Source: Alistipes putredinis (lineage in GTDB: Bacteria > Bacteroidota > Bacteroidia > Bacteroidales > Rikenellaceae). Taken from it: a DNA stretch of 64,000 nucleotides. The position numbers were made by a program, and so were the translations under genes. The DNA is taken from contig CP091730.1 of the NCBI GenBank assembly GCA_022009915.1, positions 1,178,001 to 1,242,000 of the forward strand. Direction: 5' to 3'. Below the pieces are notes generated by a model. It had not been told where the DNA came from. It made no database searches and saw nothing but the letters and a program-made list of their open reading frames with translations. Below are positions 37,404 to 46,000 of this stretch, piece by piece (position 1 is the stretch's first letter; each line of letters opens with the position of its first letter).

Positions 37404-39361
37404 CTATTTGTCCTGTAAGATATCGAGTTCGTAGTTGAGTTTTTCCCACTCGTGCATGTGGTGGGCGAGTTTGCTTTTGAGTTCGTTGTAGTTCTCGAAT
37501 ACGCCGGCATCCGAAGTGTCTATGCCGTGCTTTTCGGGTTCGGCCAGCCGCTTGTCCCAATCGGCGATTTGCGCTTCGAGTTCGGTTATCGTGCGTTCCT
37601 GACGCTCGATTGCGTTCTGCACCTTGCGCACGGCCTTGTCCGCCTCTTTTTCTGCAAATAGTCTTCGCGTCCTTTGGCCGGAGTCGAGCCTGCGGCGGAG
37701 ACCTGCGGTGCTTTGTCTTTGAGCTCCACCTGTTGCAGCGATTCTATCTTGCGCTTTTCGAGGAAGTAGTATATTCCTCCGAGGTATTCCTTTACCCCTC
37801 CGTCGCGGAATTCGTACACCCTGTCCACGAGCCCGTCTAAAAAGGCCCTGTCGTGGGATACCACCACCAGCGTGCCGTCGTAATTCTGCAATGCGCTTTT
37901 TCAGAATGTCCTTCGAGCGCATGTCCATGTGGTTGGTCGGCTCGTCCATTACCAGCAGGTTGCACGGCGAGAGCATCATGCGAGCCCTTGCCAGCCGCGA
38001 ACGCTCGCCGCCCGAGAGTACTTTCACCTTTTTTTGTCTATGTCGTCGCCCCGGAACAGAAATGCTCCGAGAATATCGCGCAGCCGCGTCCGTATGTCGC
38101 CCACCGCCACTTTGTCCAACGTGTCGAACACCGTGAATTCGCCGTCCATCAAATCGTCCTGATTCTGCGCGTAATATCCTATCTTGACGCGTGCCCCCGA
38201 GCCGTATCGAGCCTTCCGTTGGCGTCAGGCTGCCCGATGAGCATTCGAGCCAGCGTCGTTTTTACCTTCGGCGTTGCGCCCTACGAAGGCGATTTTTCTG
38301 ACCGCGTTCGATTGTGAAGTCCGCGCCCGAAAATACGTGGTGGGTCCCGAAGCTCATTCCGGCCTCCTTGATTTCGGCTACGATTTGCCCGCAGTGCGGC
38401 GAGGGCGGAAACTTTATGTTGAGCGTGGCAAGGTCTTCTTCGTCCACCTCTATGCGTTCGAGTTTTTCGAGCTGCTTTATGCGCGACTGCACCTGATTGC
38501 TTTTGGTGGGTTTGTAGCGGAACCGTTCTATGAATTCCTCGCTTTTTTCTATGAGGCGCTGCTGGTTGTTGTATGCGGCAATCTGCTGCTGGCGTCTTTC
38601 CCGCCGCAGTTCCACGTAGCGGCTGTACGGGACCTTGTAGTCGTATGCCTTGCCGAGCAGAAGTTCTATCGTGCGTGTGGTCACGCCGTCCAGAAAGGCC
38701 CTGTCGTGCGATATGAGCACCACCGCGCCGTTGTAGTTTTTCAGATAGCCTTCGAGCCACTGTATGCTTTCGATGTCGAGGTGGTTTGTCGGCTCGTCCA
38801 GAAGCAGCAGCGACGGCCGGCTGAGCAGCAGTTTGGCCAGCTCTATGCGCATTCTCCACCCGCCGCTGAAATGGCTGGTCGGCCTGTCGAAGTCCGAGCG
38901 CATGAATCCTAAGCCGAGGAGCGTTTTTTTCTATGTCCGCATCGCGTGTCTGTCCGCCGAGGCTGTTGTAACGGTCCGTGGCGGCGTTCAGTTCGTGCAG
39001 CAGCCTTTCGTAAGTCTCGCTTTCGTAGTCGGTGCGGGAGGCTATCTGCTGGCCCAGACGTTCGATTTTGTGCTCTATATCCACCGCTTCGCCGAACGCC
39101 TTGTTCATTTCGTCGGCCAGCGTTGTGGTGTCCGCCACCTTCATCTGCTGGGGCAGATACCCGATAGTGCAGTCTGAGTTGCGCGTAACGGCACCGGATG
39201 TGGGCGCCTGCTGCCCGCAGATTATTTTGAGCATGGTGCTTTTTGCCTGCGCCGTTCTTGCCCACGAGGCCTATTCTGTCTTTCGGATTTATGAGGAACG
39301 AAATGCCGCTCAGCAGTTCGTATCCGCCGAAACTAACGGTTATGTTGTCTATGGATAACAC
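37404..39361 (-). CDS. ABC-F ATPase, ribosome-associated (multiple frameshifts)
   Basis: About 650 aa, the normal ABC-F length. The N-terminal ABC domain reads SIDNITVSFGGYELL, RIGLVGKNGAGK and FSGGWRMRIELAKLLLSRP with LLLLDEPTNHLD. The linker and second domain follow (LSGGERSRLARARMMLSP, LLVMDEPTNHMD), and a C-terminal coiled-coil tail ends in ELDILQDK. At least four frameshifts lie near 38920, 39240, 38280 and 38010. ABC-F proteins resolve stalled ribosomes and some give antibiotic resistance. No resistance subfamily is assigned. Start is GTG at 39361. Confidence 0.88.
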
Positions 39362-40041
39362 TTGTCTTCTTCGCTGATTTTTTCATTTTTCCGGCACGGA
39401 GCATTTTCTCGATTTCCGCTTTTGGGGTCCTGCGCTCCGAAAATCGCGCTTCCTGCCACTAATACGTCGCAGCCCGCCTCGAACAGGCTCCGCGGCATTG
39501 GCTGCCGACACTCCGCCGTCTATCTCTATGAGCGTTCCGGTGCCCCGCCTGTCGATTTCCCGCCTCAGCCGCCTCACCTTGTCTATCGACGAGGGTATGA
39601 AGCTCTGCCCGCCGAAACCCGGCTCGACGCTCATTACCAGCACCGTGTCTATTTCGTCCAAGTACGGGAACAGTACGTCTATGTCGGTGGCCGGCTTTAC
39701 CGATACGCCCGCTTTCGCTCCTGCTTTCTTTATCATGGCGATTACCTGCGCAAGGTCCCCTGCCGCCTCCTGATGCACTGTCACCAGATTCGCTCCGGCC
39801 TGTACGAAACGCTCCGCATAACGCTGCGGCTCGACAATCATAAGATGCACGTCCATGAACTTGTCGCTTGCCTTTCGGATGCTTTTGAGCACGGGGAATC
39901 CGAACGAGATGTTCGGAACGAACACTCCGTCCATCACGTCGATGTGAATCCACTGTGCGGCCGACCGGTCTATCATGCGAGTGTCGCGGTCCAAGAATCC
40001 GAAATCCGCCGATAGCATCGACGGCGATATGATGCGTTCCA
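39333..40041 (-). CDS. rpe: Ribulose-phosphate 3-epimerase (frameshifted)
   Basis: About 220-235 aa. The TIM-barrel enzyme interconverts ribulose-5-P and xylulose-5-P. ISPSMLSADFGFL, QWIHIDVMDGVFVPNISFG, MDVHLMIVEPQ, VMSVEPGFGGQSFI and LIEIDGGVSAANA give the metal-binding His/Asp and the phosphate site. A frameshift near 39485 shifts the end (corrected: VLVAGSAIFG). The C-terminal stop is uncertain because its frame runs into the start of the ABC-F gene. A TACATTTG -7 site (complement 40069-40076) lies just upstream. Confidence 0.93.
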
Positions 40042-40101
40042 TGCCGATTAATATATATAAGGGTAGTGCAAATGTACGGTTTTTTTCCCGAAAATTAAAA
40101 G

Positions 40102-40109
40102 TATATTTG
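40102..40109 (+). promoter_or_regulatory. -7 element for rmuC
   Basis: TATATTTG at 40102-40109 lies 24 nt before the rmuC ATG. A T-rich tract at the right distance could serve as -33. It is divergent from the rpe promoter. Confidence 0.45.
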
Positions 40110-40132
40110 CGGTGTACAGCATGTGAAGCATT

Positions 40133-41452
40133 ATGATTGATGTCTGGATTATCGTGTTTGCCGTAGCGTCGGCCGCACTTGCATTGGGTTTGGCGATAGA
40201 GTTGAGGAGTGCCCGCCGGCTTGCGGCGCAGTCGAAGGCCGAGGCCGACAGGGCCGCAGGCGAGAGGTCCGATGCGTTGCAGGCGGCAGCTCGGGCCGAG
40301 GAGCGTGCCGAGCATCTTCTGCGCGAGAAGCAGACTCTCTCTTCGCTTATGGCCGAGCGCGAGCAGGAGCAGGAGCGTCAGCGTCAGGAGTCCGAGCGCC
40401 GGATGCGCGAGTACGTGGCCTTGCAGTTCAAGAGCATTGCCGACGATGTTCTGGGCGAGAAGTCCAAGCAGCTCCACGAGCAGGGTCTGCGCTCTTTCGA
40501 GGCGTTGCAGGGCGAGGGGCTGAAATCCTTCGAGTCGCTGCAAAAGGACATAAAGGCGTTCAAGGAGCGGGTCGAGAGCATCCACACCGAGGACACCCGC
40601 CAGCGCAGCACTCTGGACGGACAGATACGCGCGCTGCACGAGCTGAATCGCCGCATGAGCGACGAGGCGGCCGGACTTACGCGGGCATTGAAAGGCAGCA
40701 GCAAGGTGCAGGGCGACTGGGGCGAGATGATTCTGGAAACCATCTTGGAGAGTTCGTCCCTGCAAAAGGGCGTGCACTATTTTCCGCAGGGCAATTTCAA
40801 GAACGAGCAGGGGGACAACCTCCGGCCTGATTTCGTGCTGTGCCTGCCCGACGGCAAGCGCGTGATTATCGACTCGAAAGTCTCGCTTACCGCTTTCGTG
40901 GACTATGTCGGGGCCGAGGACGACCGGACGCGGGCCGAAGCCCTGAAACGGCATCTGGACTCGGTGCGCAGACACGTGGACGAGCTTTGCCGCAAGCAGT
41001 ACCAGAACCTGCCCGAGATGAAGGGCGCGTCGCCCGATTTCGTCATAATGTTCATTCCCAACGAGCCTGCTTTCATGGCGGCGCTGCAAAACGACAGCTC
41101 GCTGTGGAACAAGGCCTACCGCAGCGGGGTCGTCATCTCATCTCCGACCAACCTGTTCGCCCTGCTCAAAATCGTGGACGACCTCTGGAAACGCGATTCT
41201 CAAAGCCGCAACGCGCTGGAAATAGCCGACCGCGGCGCCAAGCTCTACGACAAGTTCGTCGGGTTCGTATCCACGCTCGAAGATGTCGGCAAGGCCGTTC
41301 GCTCCGCCTCCGCTGCCTACGATAAGGCGCTGGGCCAGCTCAGCGAGGGCCGCGGCTCGCTGGTCAGTCAGGCCGACAGCCTCCGCAAGCTCGGTGTGAA
41401 GGCCGCCAAGTCCCTGCCGCAGAATCTCGTAGACAAGGCCGAGGAGCAGTAG
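40133..41452 (+). CDS. rmuC: DNA recombination protein RmuC
   Basis: Intact 439 aa. The N-terminal membrane helix (WIIVFAVASAALALGLAI) is followed by a coiled coil of about 110 residues rich in Ala, Glu and Arg. The RmuC domain includes SKVQGDWGEMILETILE, RPDFVLCLPDGKRVIIDSKVSL, PDFVIMFIPNEPAF and NLFALLKIVDDLW. Its PD-D/E-x-K-like core suggests a nuclease role, proposed to limit inversions at short repeats. It is monocistronic, followed by the surface lipoprotein leader. Confidence 0.95.
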   Translation: MIDVWIIVFAVASAALALGLAIELRSARRLAAQSKAEADRAAGERSDALQAAARAEERAEHLLREKQTLSSLMAEREQEQERQRQESERRMREYVALQFKSIADDVLGEKSKQLHEQGLRSFEALQGEGLKSFESLQKDIKAFKERVESIHTEDTRQRSTLDGQIRALHELNRRMSDEAAGLTRALKGSSKVQGDWGEMILETILESSSLQKGVHYFPQGNFKNEQGDNLRPDFVLCLPDGKRVIIDSKVSLTAFVDYVGAEDDRTRAEALKRHLDSVRRHVDELCRKQYQNLPEMKGASPDFVIMFIPNEPAFMAALQNDSSLWNKAYRSGVVISSPTNLFALLKIVDDLWKRDSQSRNALEIADRGAKLYDKFVGFVSTLEDVGKAVRSASAAYDKALGQLSEGRGSLVSQADSLRKLGVKAAKSLPQNLVDKAEEQ

Positions 41453-41453
41453 A

Positions 41454-41928
41454 CGCGCTTTTTGCGCCTCGCTGCGTGGTTTTCTTCCCGCCGAGGAACG
41501 CCATGAAGAAAAAAACGAAAAAATTTGTACGTTTTTTTATTCTTAATTTGTAATTTTGCGCTCTGAAAAATGAGCGCATTCAAGCACATAGCAAGCCTTC
41601 CCGAAACCCGTAACTTCTTGACGGGGGGTATTACATCTCCTGAATTCAACCTGCCATTTAGCTGTTTCGGCCTTTCGCCGGCGCTTCTTTTATTTGTCCG
41701 ATGCTCTTTCCATGCGTCGGACCGAGGCTTCGTATTTTCAAATTAACAATAAAAAAATCAAATAGCTTTATGGAAAAGAAAGTTTATGTAGAGCCGCTTT
41801 TTGCAGGTTTTTCGAGTTCGAAACCGAGAGAGGTTTCGCCGCTTCGCAGGTAGAGCAACCCGGAAGATTCCGAGTTCGAACTTTAATCACACACACAAAC
41901 TCTAATCAAACACTAAAAATTAAAGATA
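41454..41928 (+). promoter_or_regulatory. Promoter and structured leader of the surface lipoprotein
   Basis: A -7 element TAATTTTG (about 41551-41558, with TTTG just before it) is followed by the inverted repeat GCGCTC-GAGCGC. Further hairpins follow: CCCGT/ACGGG near 41615 and GTCCGATGC/GCGTCGGAC near 41700-41725. A 27-codon ORF (41770-41853) lies between the leader and the main gene. The same GTAATTTTGCGCTCT string occurs before secDF (59678). Confidence 0.5.
41770..41853 (+). CDS. Possible 27-aa leader peptide
   Basis: ATG at 41770, stop TAG at 41851-41853, encoding MEKKVYVEPLFAGFSSSKPR and seven more residues ending in SPLRR. It lies 75 nt upstream of the surface lipoprotein and starts after an A-rich stretch. 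There is no cleavable signal or known motif. It could be a regulatory leader peptide or a small exported peptide, or a chance ORF. Confidence 0.35.
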   Translation: MEKKVYVEPLFAGFSSSKPREVSPLRR

Positions 41929-43608
41929 ATGAAAAAGTTATTTTTTTGCTGCCGCTCGTGGCGGCTTTTTGCCGCATGTACGGCCGATGAGGCTTCGCAG
42001 GCGGATACCCAGCCGTCCACGCCCGTCGAATTGTCCGTAAGGGCAGCCGTCTCGGATGAAGGCACACGTGCCGTTATCGAGAACGACGGTCTTAAATTCA
42101 AATTCAGCGTCGATGACAACGACGAGGTGGGCCTCTACATTTCGCAGCCCGACCAGAGCGCTACCGACGCCAACGTATGCTTCCGTGCCGGTTCTACCGA
42201 CGAACAGACCGGATTCGTCAATTTCGAGCGTGTCGGAACCGTTCAATACGACCCGACGGCAGGATGCTCGGTCTATGCCTACTATCCCTATGCCGCATCC
42301 TCCTCGTCCGAGTGGACCGGAACGCGCGAATTCGAAGTTCCCGCCGTCCAGACGCAGGCCGCTGCCGGCGATTTTCAGCACATGGCCGCCTACTATGCGC
42401 TTGCAGCCGCTCCGACCGCGATTGTAGAGGACGAGGACGGCAAGGCTTCGGTGGATCTTCGCTTCTCCGGCATTTTCTCCCTGATTCGCATCCGCGTGGT
42501 AAATGAAACTTCGGAGACCCAGACCGTTTCCTCCGTAAGCATTGCTACCGTTCAGTCCGACAAACAGCTCTCGGGCCTCTTCACGGCCGACCTCACTGCC
42601 AATCCGTCGCTGAGCAACAAGGACTACTCGACGCCTCTTGCAGGCTATGCCACCGCCGAGGGACAGAAAGTGACCGTCCAGCTCACCGAACCCGCCGTTA
42701 TCGAAGCAGGCGGCGAGGCAGTCGTTTACGCCGTTGTCAATTCGAACACCGGACTTACCGGCTGTACCCTCTACGCACAGGCCGAAGGCGGAAAGTTCCG
42801 TCAGACGAAATCGGCGCAGTTCGACCTCGCTCGCGACGTGCGCACCAAATTCAAATTCTCGCTTACCACTGACGGCCTTGTTCCCGCGCTCACTGCCAGC
42901 GATTTCACAAATGACGTCAAAAATGGTGGTACTGTTACCGTTGCGAATGACGTTACTCTGGGCAGCTCGCTTACCGCCAGCAAAAAAGGACTCACTATCG
43001 AATTGGCCGATAATGCGAAACTGTCTGTCGCTGACAGTGTGCACACTTCGCCGCAAACTATTTTGACAAGGTCCTCTAAATTGACCATAGAGGGCAATGG
43101 TACCATTGAAGGTCCGGCTTATACCGGAGCTAATAATTCCGGAACAATTTGGGTCACGGGCAAAACTACCAATGTTACTATCGATGGTGTTACTGTAAAA
43201 AGCAATGGCGGTAACAAGGAAAAAACGGTCAATGCTGCTGTTTATATTTACGGAGGAACTGTAACCATAAACGGAGGTTATTTCTATGCAGCCAACGATG
43301 CCACGGGCGCTCCCAATCCATGTATTTTCCTGCGTGGAGATAAATATTCTGGCGCCAGCTGCGTTAATATCTACGGCGGAGTTTTCGAGTCGGAGACGGC
43401 CACCGGCAATTATTTGATAAACGTACAAGACGGCCTGTCTACTACTTGGAATAAGGTGAATGTTTACGGCGGAACGTTCGTCGGTTTCGACCCGTCAGAG
43501 GGCGATAAGGGAGTTACTGGACTTACGACTTTTGTTGCTGACGGTTACGAGTCTGTCCCAACCAAATATAATGGCAAGGACGCTTGGACGGTACAGAAAA
43601 TACAGTAG
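41929..43608 (+). CDS. Surface lipoprotein with fimbrillin-like and beta-helix parts
   Basis: About 560 aa. Correcting two homopolymer errors in the first 60 nt gives MKKLFFLLPLVAAFAACTADE, an SPII signal with Cys. Residues about 30-330 are beta-rich with FEVPAVQTQ and VDLRFSGIFSLIRIRV blocks, like Bacteroidota fimbrillin (Mfa/FimA-like) proteins. The C-terminus has short repeats (NVTIDGVTVKSNGG, YGGTVTINGGYFYA, NIYGGVFESE) typical of right-handed beta-helices. It is probably an outer-surface adhesin or polysaccharide-binding protein. Preceded by the 27-codon ORF. Confidence 0.7.
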   Translation: MKKLFFCCRSWRLFAACTADEASQADTQPSTPVELSVRAAVSDEGTRAVIENDGLKFKFSVDDNDEVGLYISQPDQSATDANVCFRAGSTDEQTGFVNFERVGTVQYDPTAGCSVYAYYPYAASSSSEWTGTREFEVPAVQTQAAAGDFQHMAAYYALAAAPTAIVEDEDGKASVDLRFSGIFSLIRIRVVNETSETQTVSSVSIATVQSDKQLSGLFTADLTANPSLSNKDYSTPLAGYATAEGQKVTVQLTEPAVIEAGGEAVVYAVVNSNTGLTGCTLYAQAEGGKFRQTKSAQFDLARDVRTKFKFSLTTDGLVPALTASDFTNDVKNGGTVTVANDVTLGSSLTASKKGLTIELADNAKLSVADSVHTSPQTILTRSSKLTIEGNGTIEGPAYTGANNSGTIWVTGKTTNVTIDGVTVKSNGGNKEKTVNAAVYIYGGTVTINGGYFYAANDATGAPNPCIFLRGDKYSGASCVNIYGGVFESETATGNYLINVQDGLSTTWNKVNVYGGTFVGFDPSEGDKGVTGLTTFVADGYESVPTKYNGKDAWTVQKIQ

Positions 43609-43634
43609 CCAGCCTTCCGACTTGAATCGGATAA

Positions 43635-43677
43635 AAAAAGCGACTCGGCGCCGAACCCTCGGCGCCGAGTCGCTGTC
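43635..43677 (-). terminator. Strong terminator hairpin
   Basis: GCGACTCGGCGCCGA pairs perfectly with TCGGCGCCGAGTCGC around a 4-nt loop, a 15-bp stem. On the minus strand it is followed by a T-run, so it ends the maa transcript. It also lies 30 nt after the plus-strand lipoprotein. Confidence 0.8.
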
Positions 43678-43742
43678 CCAGCCCGCGATGTGTGTTTGCC
43701 ACGGGCGATGCAGGCCTTGCGCGATGCGCCACGCAGCATCGT

Positions 43743-44297
43743 TTAGCGCAACCGGCGTTTCACCGTCGCGGGATTGCCCGCCGCCAAGCAGTCGTCCGGT
43801 ATGTCGTGCGTAACCACGCTTCCGGCTCCGATGATGCAGCGGTCGCCTATCGTCACGCCCGGGCACACCGTTACGTTTCCGCCGAGCCAGCAGTCCTCGC
43901 CTATGGTTACGGCAAGGCCCGTCTCCACCGGTTTGCGCCGCTCGATACAGTCCATGGGGTGTTGCGGCGTGTAGATGTTGCAGCTCGGGCCGATGAGCGT
44001 CCTTGCTCCGATGCTGACCCCGCCGCTGTCGAGTATGGTGGCCCCAGCGTTTATGAATACGTCCTGCGCAAGACGTATCATGTGCCCGTGGTCGCAGAAC
44101 AGGGGAGGGATTACCGTAGCTGTCGGTGCCGCCTGCGGAATCAGGTCCGAAAGCGCCCGACGGTAGGCCGCCCTATCGTCGGTATCGACCGCGTTGAATG
44201 TTTTCAGTTTCCGTTTGGCCTCCGACAGGCTTTCGGCTATTTCCGGCTTGGTGTAGTCGTACTGCTGCCCGTCGCGCATTTTGTCGAGTTCGTTCAT
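43743..44297 (-). CDS. maa: Maltose/galactoside O-acetyltransferase family
   Basis: Intact 184 aa, left-handed beta-helix acetyltransferase. The N-terminal Maa domain reads MRDGQQYDYTKPEI. The hexapeptide repeats (ATILDSGGVSIGARTLIGPSCNIYTPQH, VTIGEDCWLGGNVTVCPGVTIGD) hold the catalytic His in TPQHPMD. It acetylates maltose, galactosides or other sugars with acetyl-CoA; the natural substrate is not defined. Upstream is crcB, 8 nt away, on the same strand. Confidence 0.9.
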   Translation of the reverse strand: MNELDKMRDGQQYDYTKPEIAESLSEAKRKLKTFNAVDTDDRAAYRRALSDLIPQAAPTATVIPPLFCDHGHMIRLAQDVFINAGATILDSGGVSIGARTLIGPSCNIYTPQHPMDCIERRKPVETGLAVTIGEDCWLGGNVTVCPGVTIGDRCIIGAGSVVTHDIPDDCLAAGNPATVKRRLR

Positions 44298-44305
44298 AGT
44301 GTCTT

Positions 44306-44689
44306 TCAGGATGCTTTTATCAGCGAGCGGCCTAAATATACCATAAGTATGCCAAGCAGCAGGGTGAGACCCACGTAGGTGCCGAAATATATCCAGTGCC
44401 TCTGTTGCAGGAGCAGATACATGTCGTCGGCCATAGAGGAGTACGTGGTGAAGCCGCCGCAGAATCCGGTGATGAGCAGAACGTTCATCGACGGGGATAT
44501 GAGGTTGGTCTTTTCGGCCAGCCCGAAAAAAATATCCCGATTATGAAACTGCCCGCCACGTTCACAGCGAAAGTGCCCCACGGAAATGCCGAGTGGAAAA
44601 TCGCATGGCACAGATTCTTGCCCGTCAGAAAAACGCAGACACGTGCCTATGAATCCTCCCAAACCCGCTATAATCATTGCTTTGAACAT
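44306..44689 (-). CDS. crcB: Fluoride channel CrcB/FluC (frameshifted)
   Basis: About 127 aa, four membrane helices. It starts MFKAMIIAGLGGFIGTCLRF. Corrected segments include VNVAGSFIIGIFFGLAEK, and GFCGGFTTYSSMADD is the CrcB signature with pore-lining residues. At least two frameshifts lie near 44535 and 44640. It exports toxic fluoride. A TATCTTTG element (complement 44727-44734) lies upstream. I saw no fluoride riboswitch. Confidence 0.88.
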   Translation of the reverse strand: MFKAMIIAGLGGFIGTCLRFSDGQESVPCDFPLGISVGHFRCERGGQFHNRDIFFGLAEKTNLISPSMNVLLITGFCGGFTTYSSMADDMYLLLQQRHWIYFGTYVGLTLLLGILMVYLGRSLIKAS

Positions 44690-45142
44690 AATTGTAAAAT
44701 TTTTTAGGGTTCGCCTCCTCGCATGGCAAAGATAGTGCCGGTATCTCCGTCCGGCCGCGAGGACCGTGCGCACTCTTTTCCCGTAATGCGGCCGCCCCGT
44801 TCTTTGCTGCTGCCCCTTTCGTGCCGTTAGGACGTATGCTGCCCGCATGCAAATATACTATAAGGATGCCTGAAAATGCAATCCGCGCCATATATTTTTT
44901 TACGATTCGACAGGGCCTGCGCCGCGCGGACAATCCGGTGACGGCGAGCGCTCTGGCCTGAAAAAGGCGGACCGCAAAGACCCTTTCCTGTGCCCGCACG
45001 TTCCGTTCCCGCTTTTTGCCTTGCTGTCCCTTGTGGCATATTCTTTGGAACGAGTGAAGGGCGGACCGGCGATTCTGCGAATGTGTTTTTCGCGGCGTCA
45101 TCCGGTCGCAGGTACGAAAACAATCAATTAATACCGCTTGTT
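44690..45142 (+). other. Intergenic region with divergent crcB and ureA promoters
   Basis: The 450 nt between crcB and ureA hold the crcB -7 site TATCTTTG (minus, 44727-44734) and the ureA promoter at 45015-45047. I find no convincing gene here. A nickel-responsive operator is not obvious by eye. Confidence 0.5.
45015..45047 (+). promoter_or_regulatory. Promoter of the urease operon
   Basis: TTTG (45015-45018), a 20-nt spacer and TATTCTTTG (45039-45047, TA-N3-TTTG) are close to the Bacteroidota consensus. Transcription would start near 45053-45060, giving about 85 nt of leader before ureA. It is the only good promoter before the twelve-gene urease/urea/nickel run. Confidence 0.5.
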
Positions 45143-45445
45143 ATGCATTTGACACCGAAAGAAATCGACAAGTTGATGTTGCTTTCTCTTGGCATTATAG
45201 CCGAGAGACGAATGAAAAAGGGTCTTAAACTCAATTATCCGGAGGCTGTGGCCTACATAACCGCCACGGCGCTCGAAGGCGCACGCGAGGGCAAGACCGT
45301 AGAACAGGTCATGAAGGGCGCTGCCAGCGTCCTGACGCGCGACGACGTAATGGAGGGCGTTGCGGACATGATACAGCTGCTTCAAGTTGAGGCAGTATTC
45401 ACCGACGGCTCGCGTCTTGTGAGCATACATCAGCCTATCAAGTAG
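45143..45445 (+). CDS. ureA: Urease gamma subunit
   Basis: Intact 100 aa, the exact length of gamma subunits. MHLTPKEIDKLMLLSLG is the conserved start. RRMKKGLKLNYPEAVAYIT, REGKTVEQVM and DMIQLLQVEAVFTDGSRLVSIHQP follow. It builds the (alpha-beta-gamma)3 core of urease. First gene of ureABCEFGD. Confidence 0.97.
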   Translation: MHLTPKEIDKLMLLSLGIIAERRMKKGLKLNYPEAVAYITATALEGAREGKTVEQVMKGAASVLTRDDVMEGVADMIQLLQVEAVFTDGSRLVSIHQPIK

Positions 45446-45465
45446 AGATTAAAAAACGCTCAGTC

Positions 45466-45990
45466 ATGAAAAACAACAAATCCGACGCCGGCGCGAAAAA
45501 ACGTCCGGCAAGTCTTTATCCCGGCCATTCGGGCTTCGTTCCCGCGAAAGCCGTGACCGTCGGCGGAGAGATTCTGCTCGACGAGGACATCGAGTACAAC
45601 GAGGGCCGGCAGACCGTCAAGGTCAAGGTCCGCAATACGGGCGACCGTCCGATTCAGGTAGGCTCGCATTTTCATTTCTTCGAGGTGAACCGTTATCTGG
45701 AATTCGACCGGACGGCGGCTTTCGGCTTCCACCTCAATATTCCCGCAACCACGGCCGTCCGTTTCGAACCCGGCGACCAGAAAGAGGTCGAACTGGTGGC
45801 CTATGCGGGCAAACGCCGCGTGATAGGATTCAACGGCCTTGTCATGGGATATACCGGCGACGAGGACTGCCCCGCCTATACGCCTTCCCGCCTGCGGGCA
45901 TTGCGCAGGGTGCGGAAGAAAGGTTTCAAGACCACTTCCGCATGCGAAGAGAACACTTGCAACGAACCTGAGGGTAAAACTAAACGATAA
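45466..45990 (+). CDS. ureB: Urease beta subunit with a long C-terminal tail
   Basis: Intact 174 aa. The core is typical: VGGEILLDEDIEYNEGR, VRNTGDRPIQVGSHFHFFEVN, FDRTAAFGFHLNIPA and VVAFNG-like VIGFNGLVMGY. A tail of about 45 residues, including KGFKTTSACEENTCN, goes beyond the usual end. It also has an N-terminal extension (KNNKSDAGAKKRPASLYPG) of about 18 residues. The tail Cys residues could bind metal, but that is conjecture. Located 20 nt after ureA and 10 nt before ureC. Confidence 0.95.
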   Translation: MKNNKSDAGAKKRPASLYPGHSGFVPAKAVTVGGEILLDEDIEYNEGRQTVKVKVRNTGDRPIQVGSHFHFFEVNRYLEFDRTAAFGFHLNIPATTAVRFEPGDQKEVELVAYAGKRRVIGFNGLVMGYTGDEDCPAYTPSRLRALRRVRKKGFKTTSACEENTCNEPEGKTKR

Positions 45991-46000
45991 TATTATAACG

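Noticed and set aside
44690..44760. A fluoride riboswitch before crcB
   Set aside because: The conserved GGNGAUGG...CC pseudoknot pattern of fluoride riboswitches is not visible; only a promoter is.
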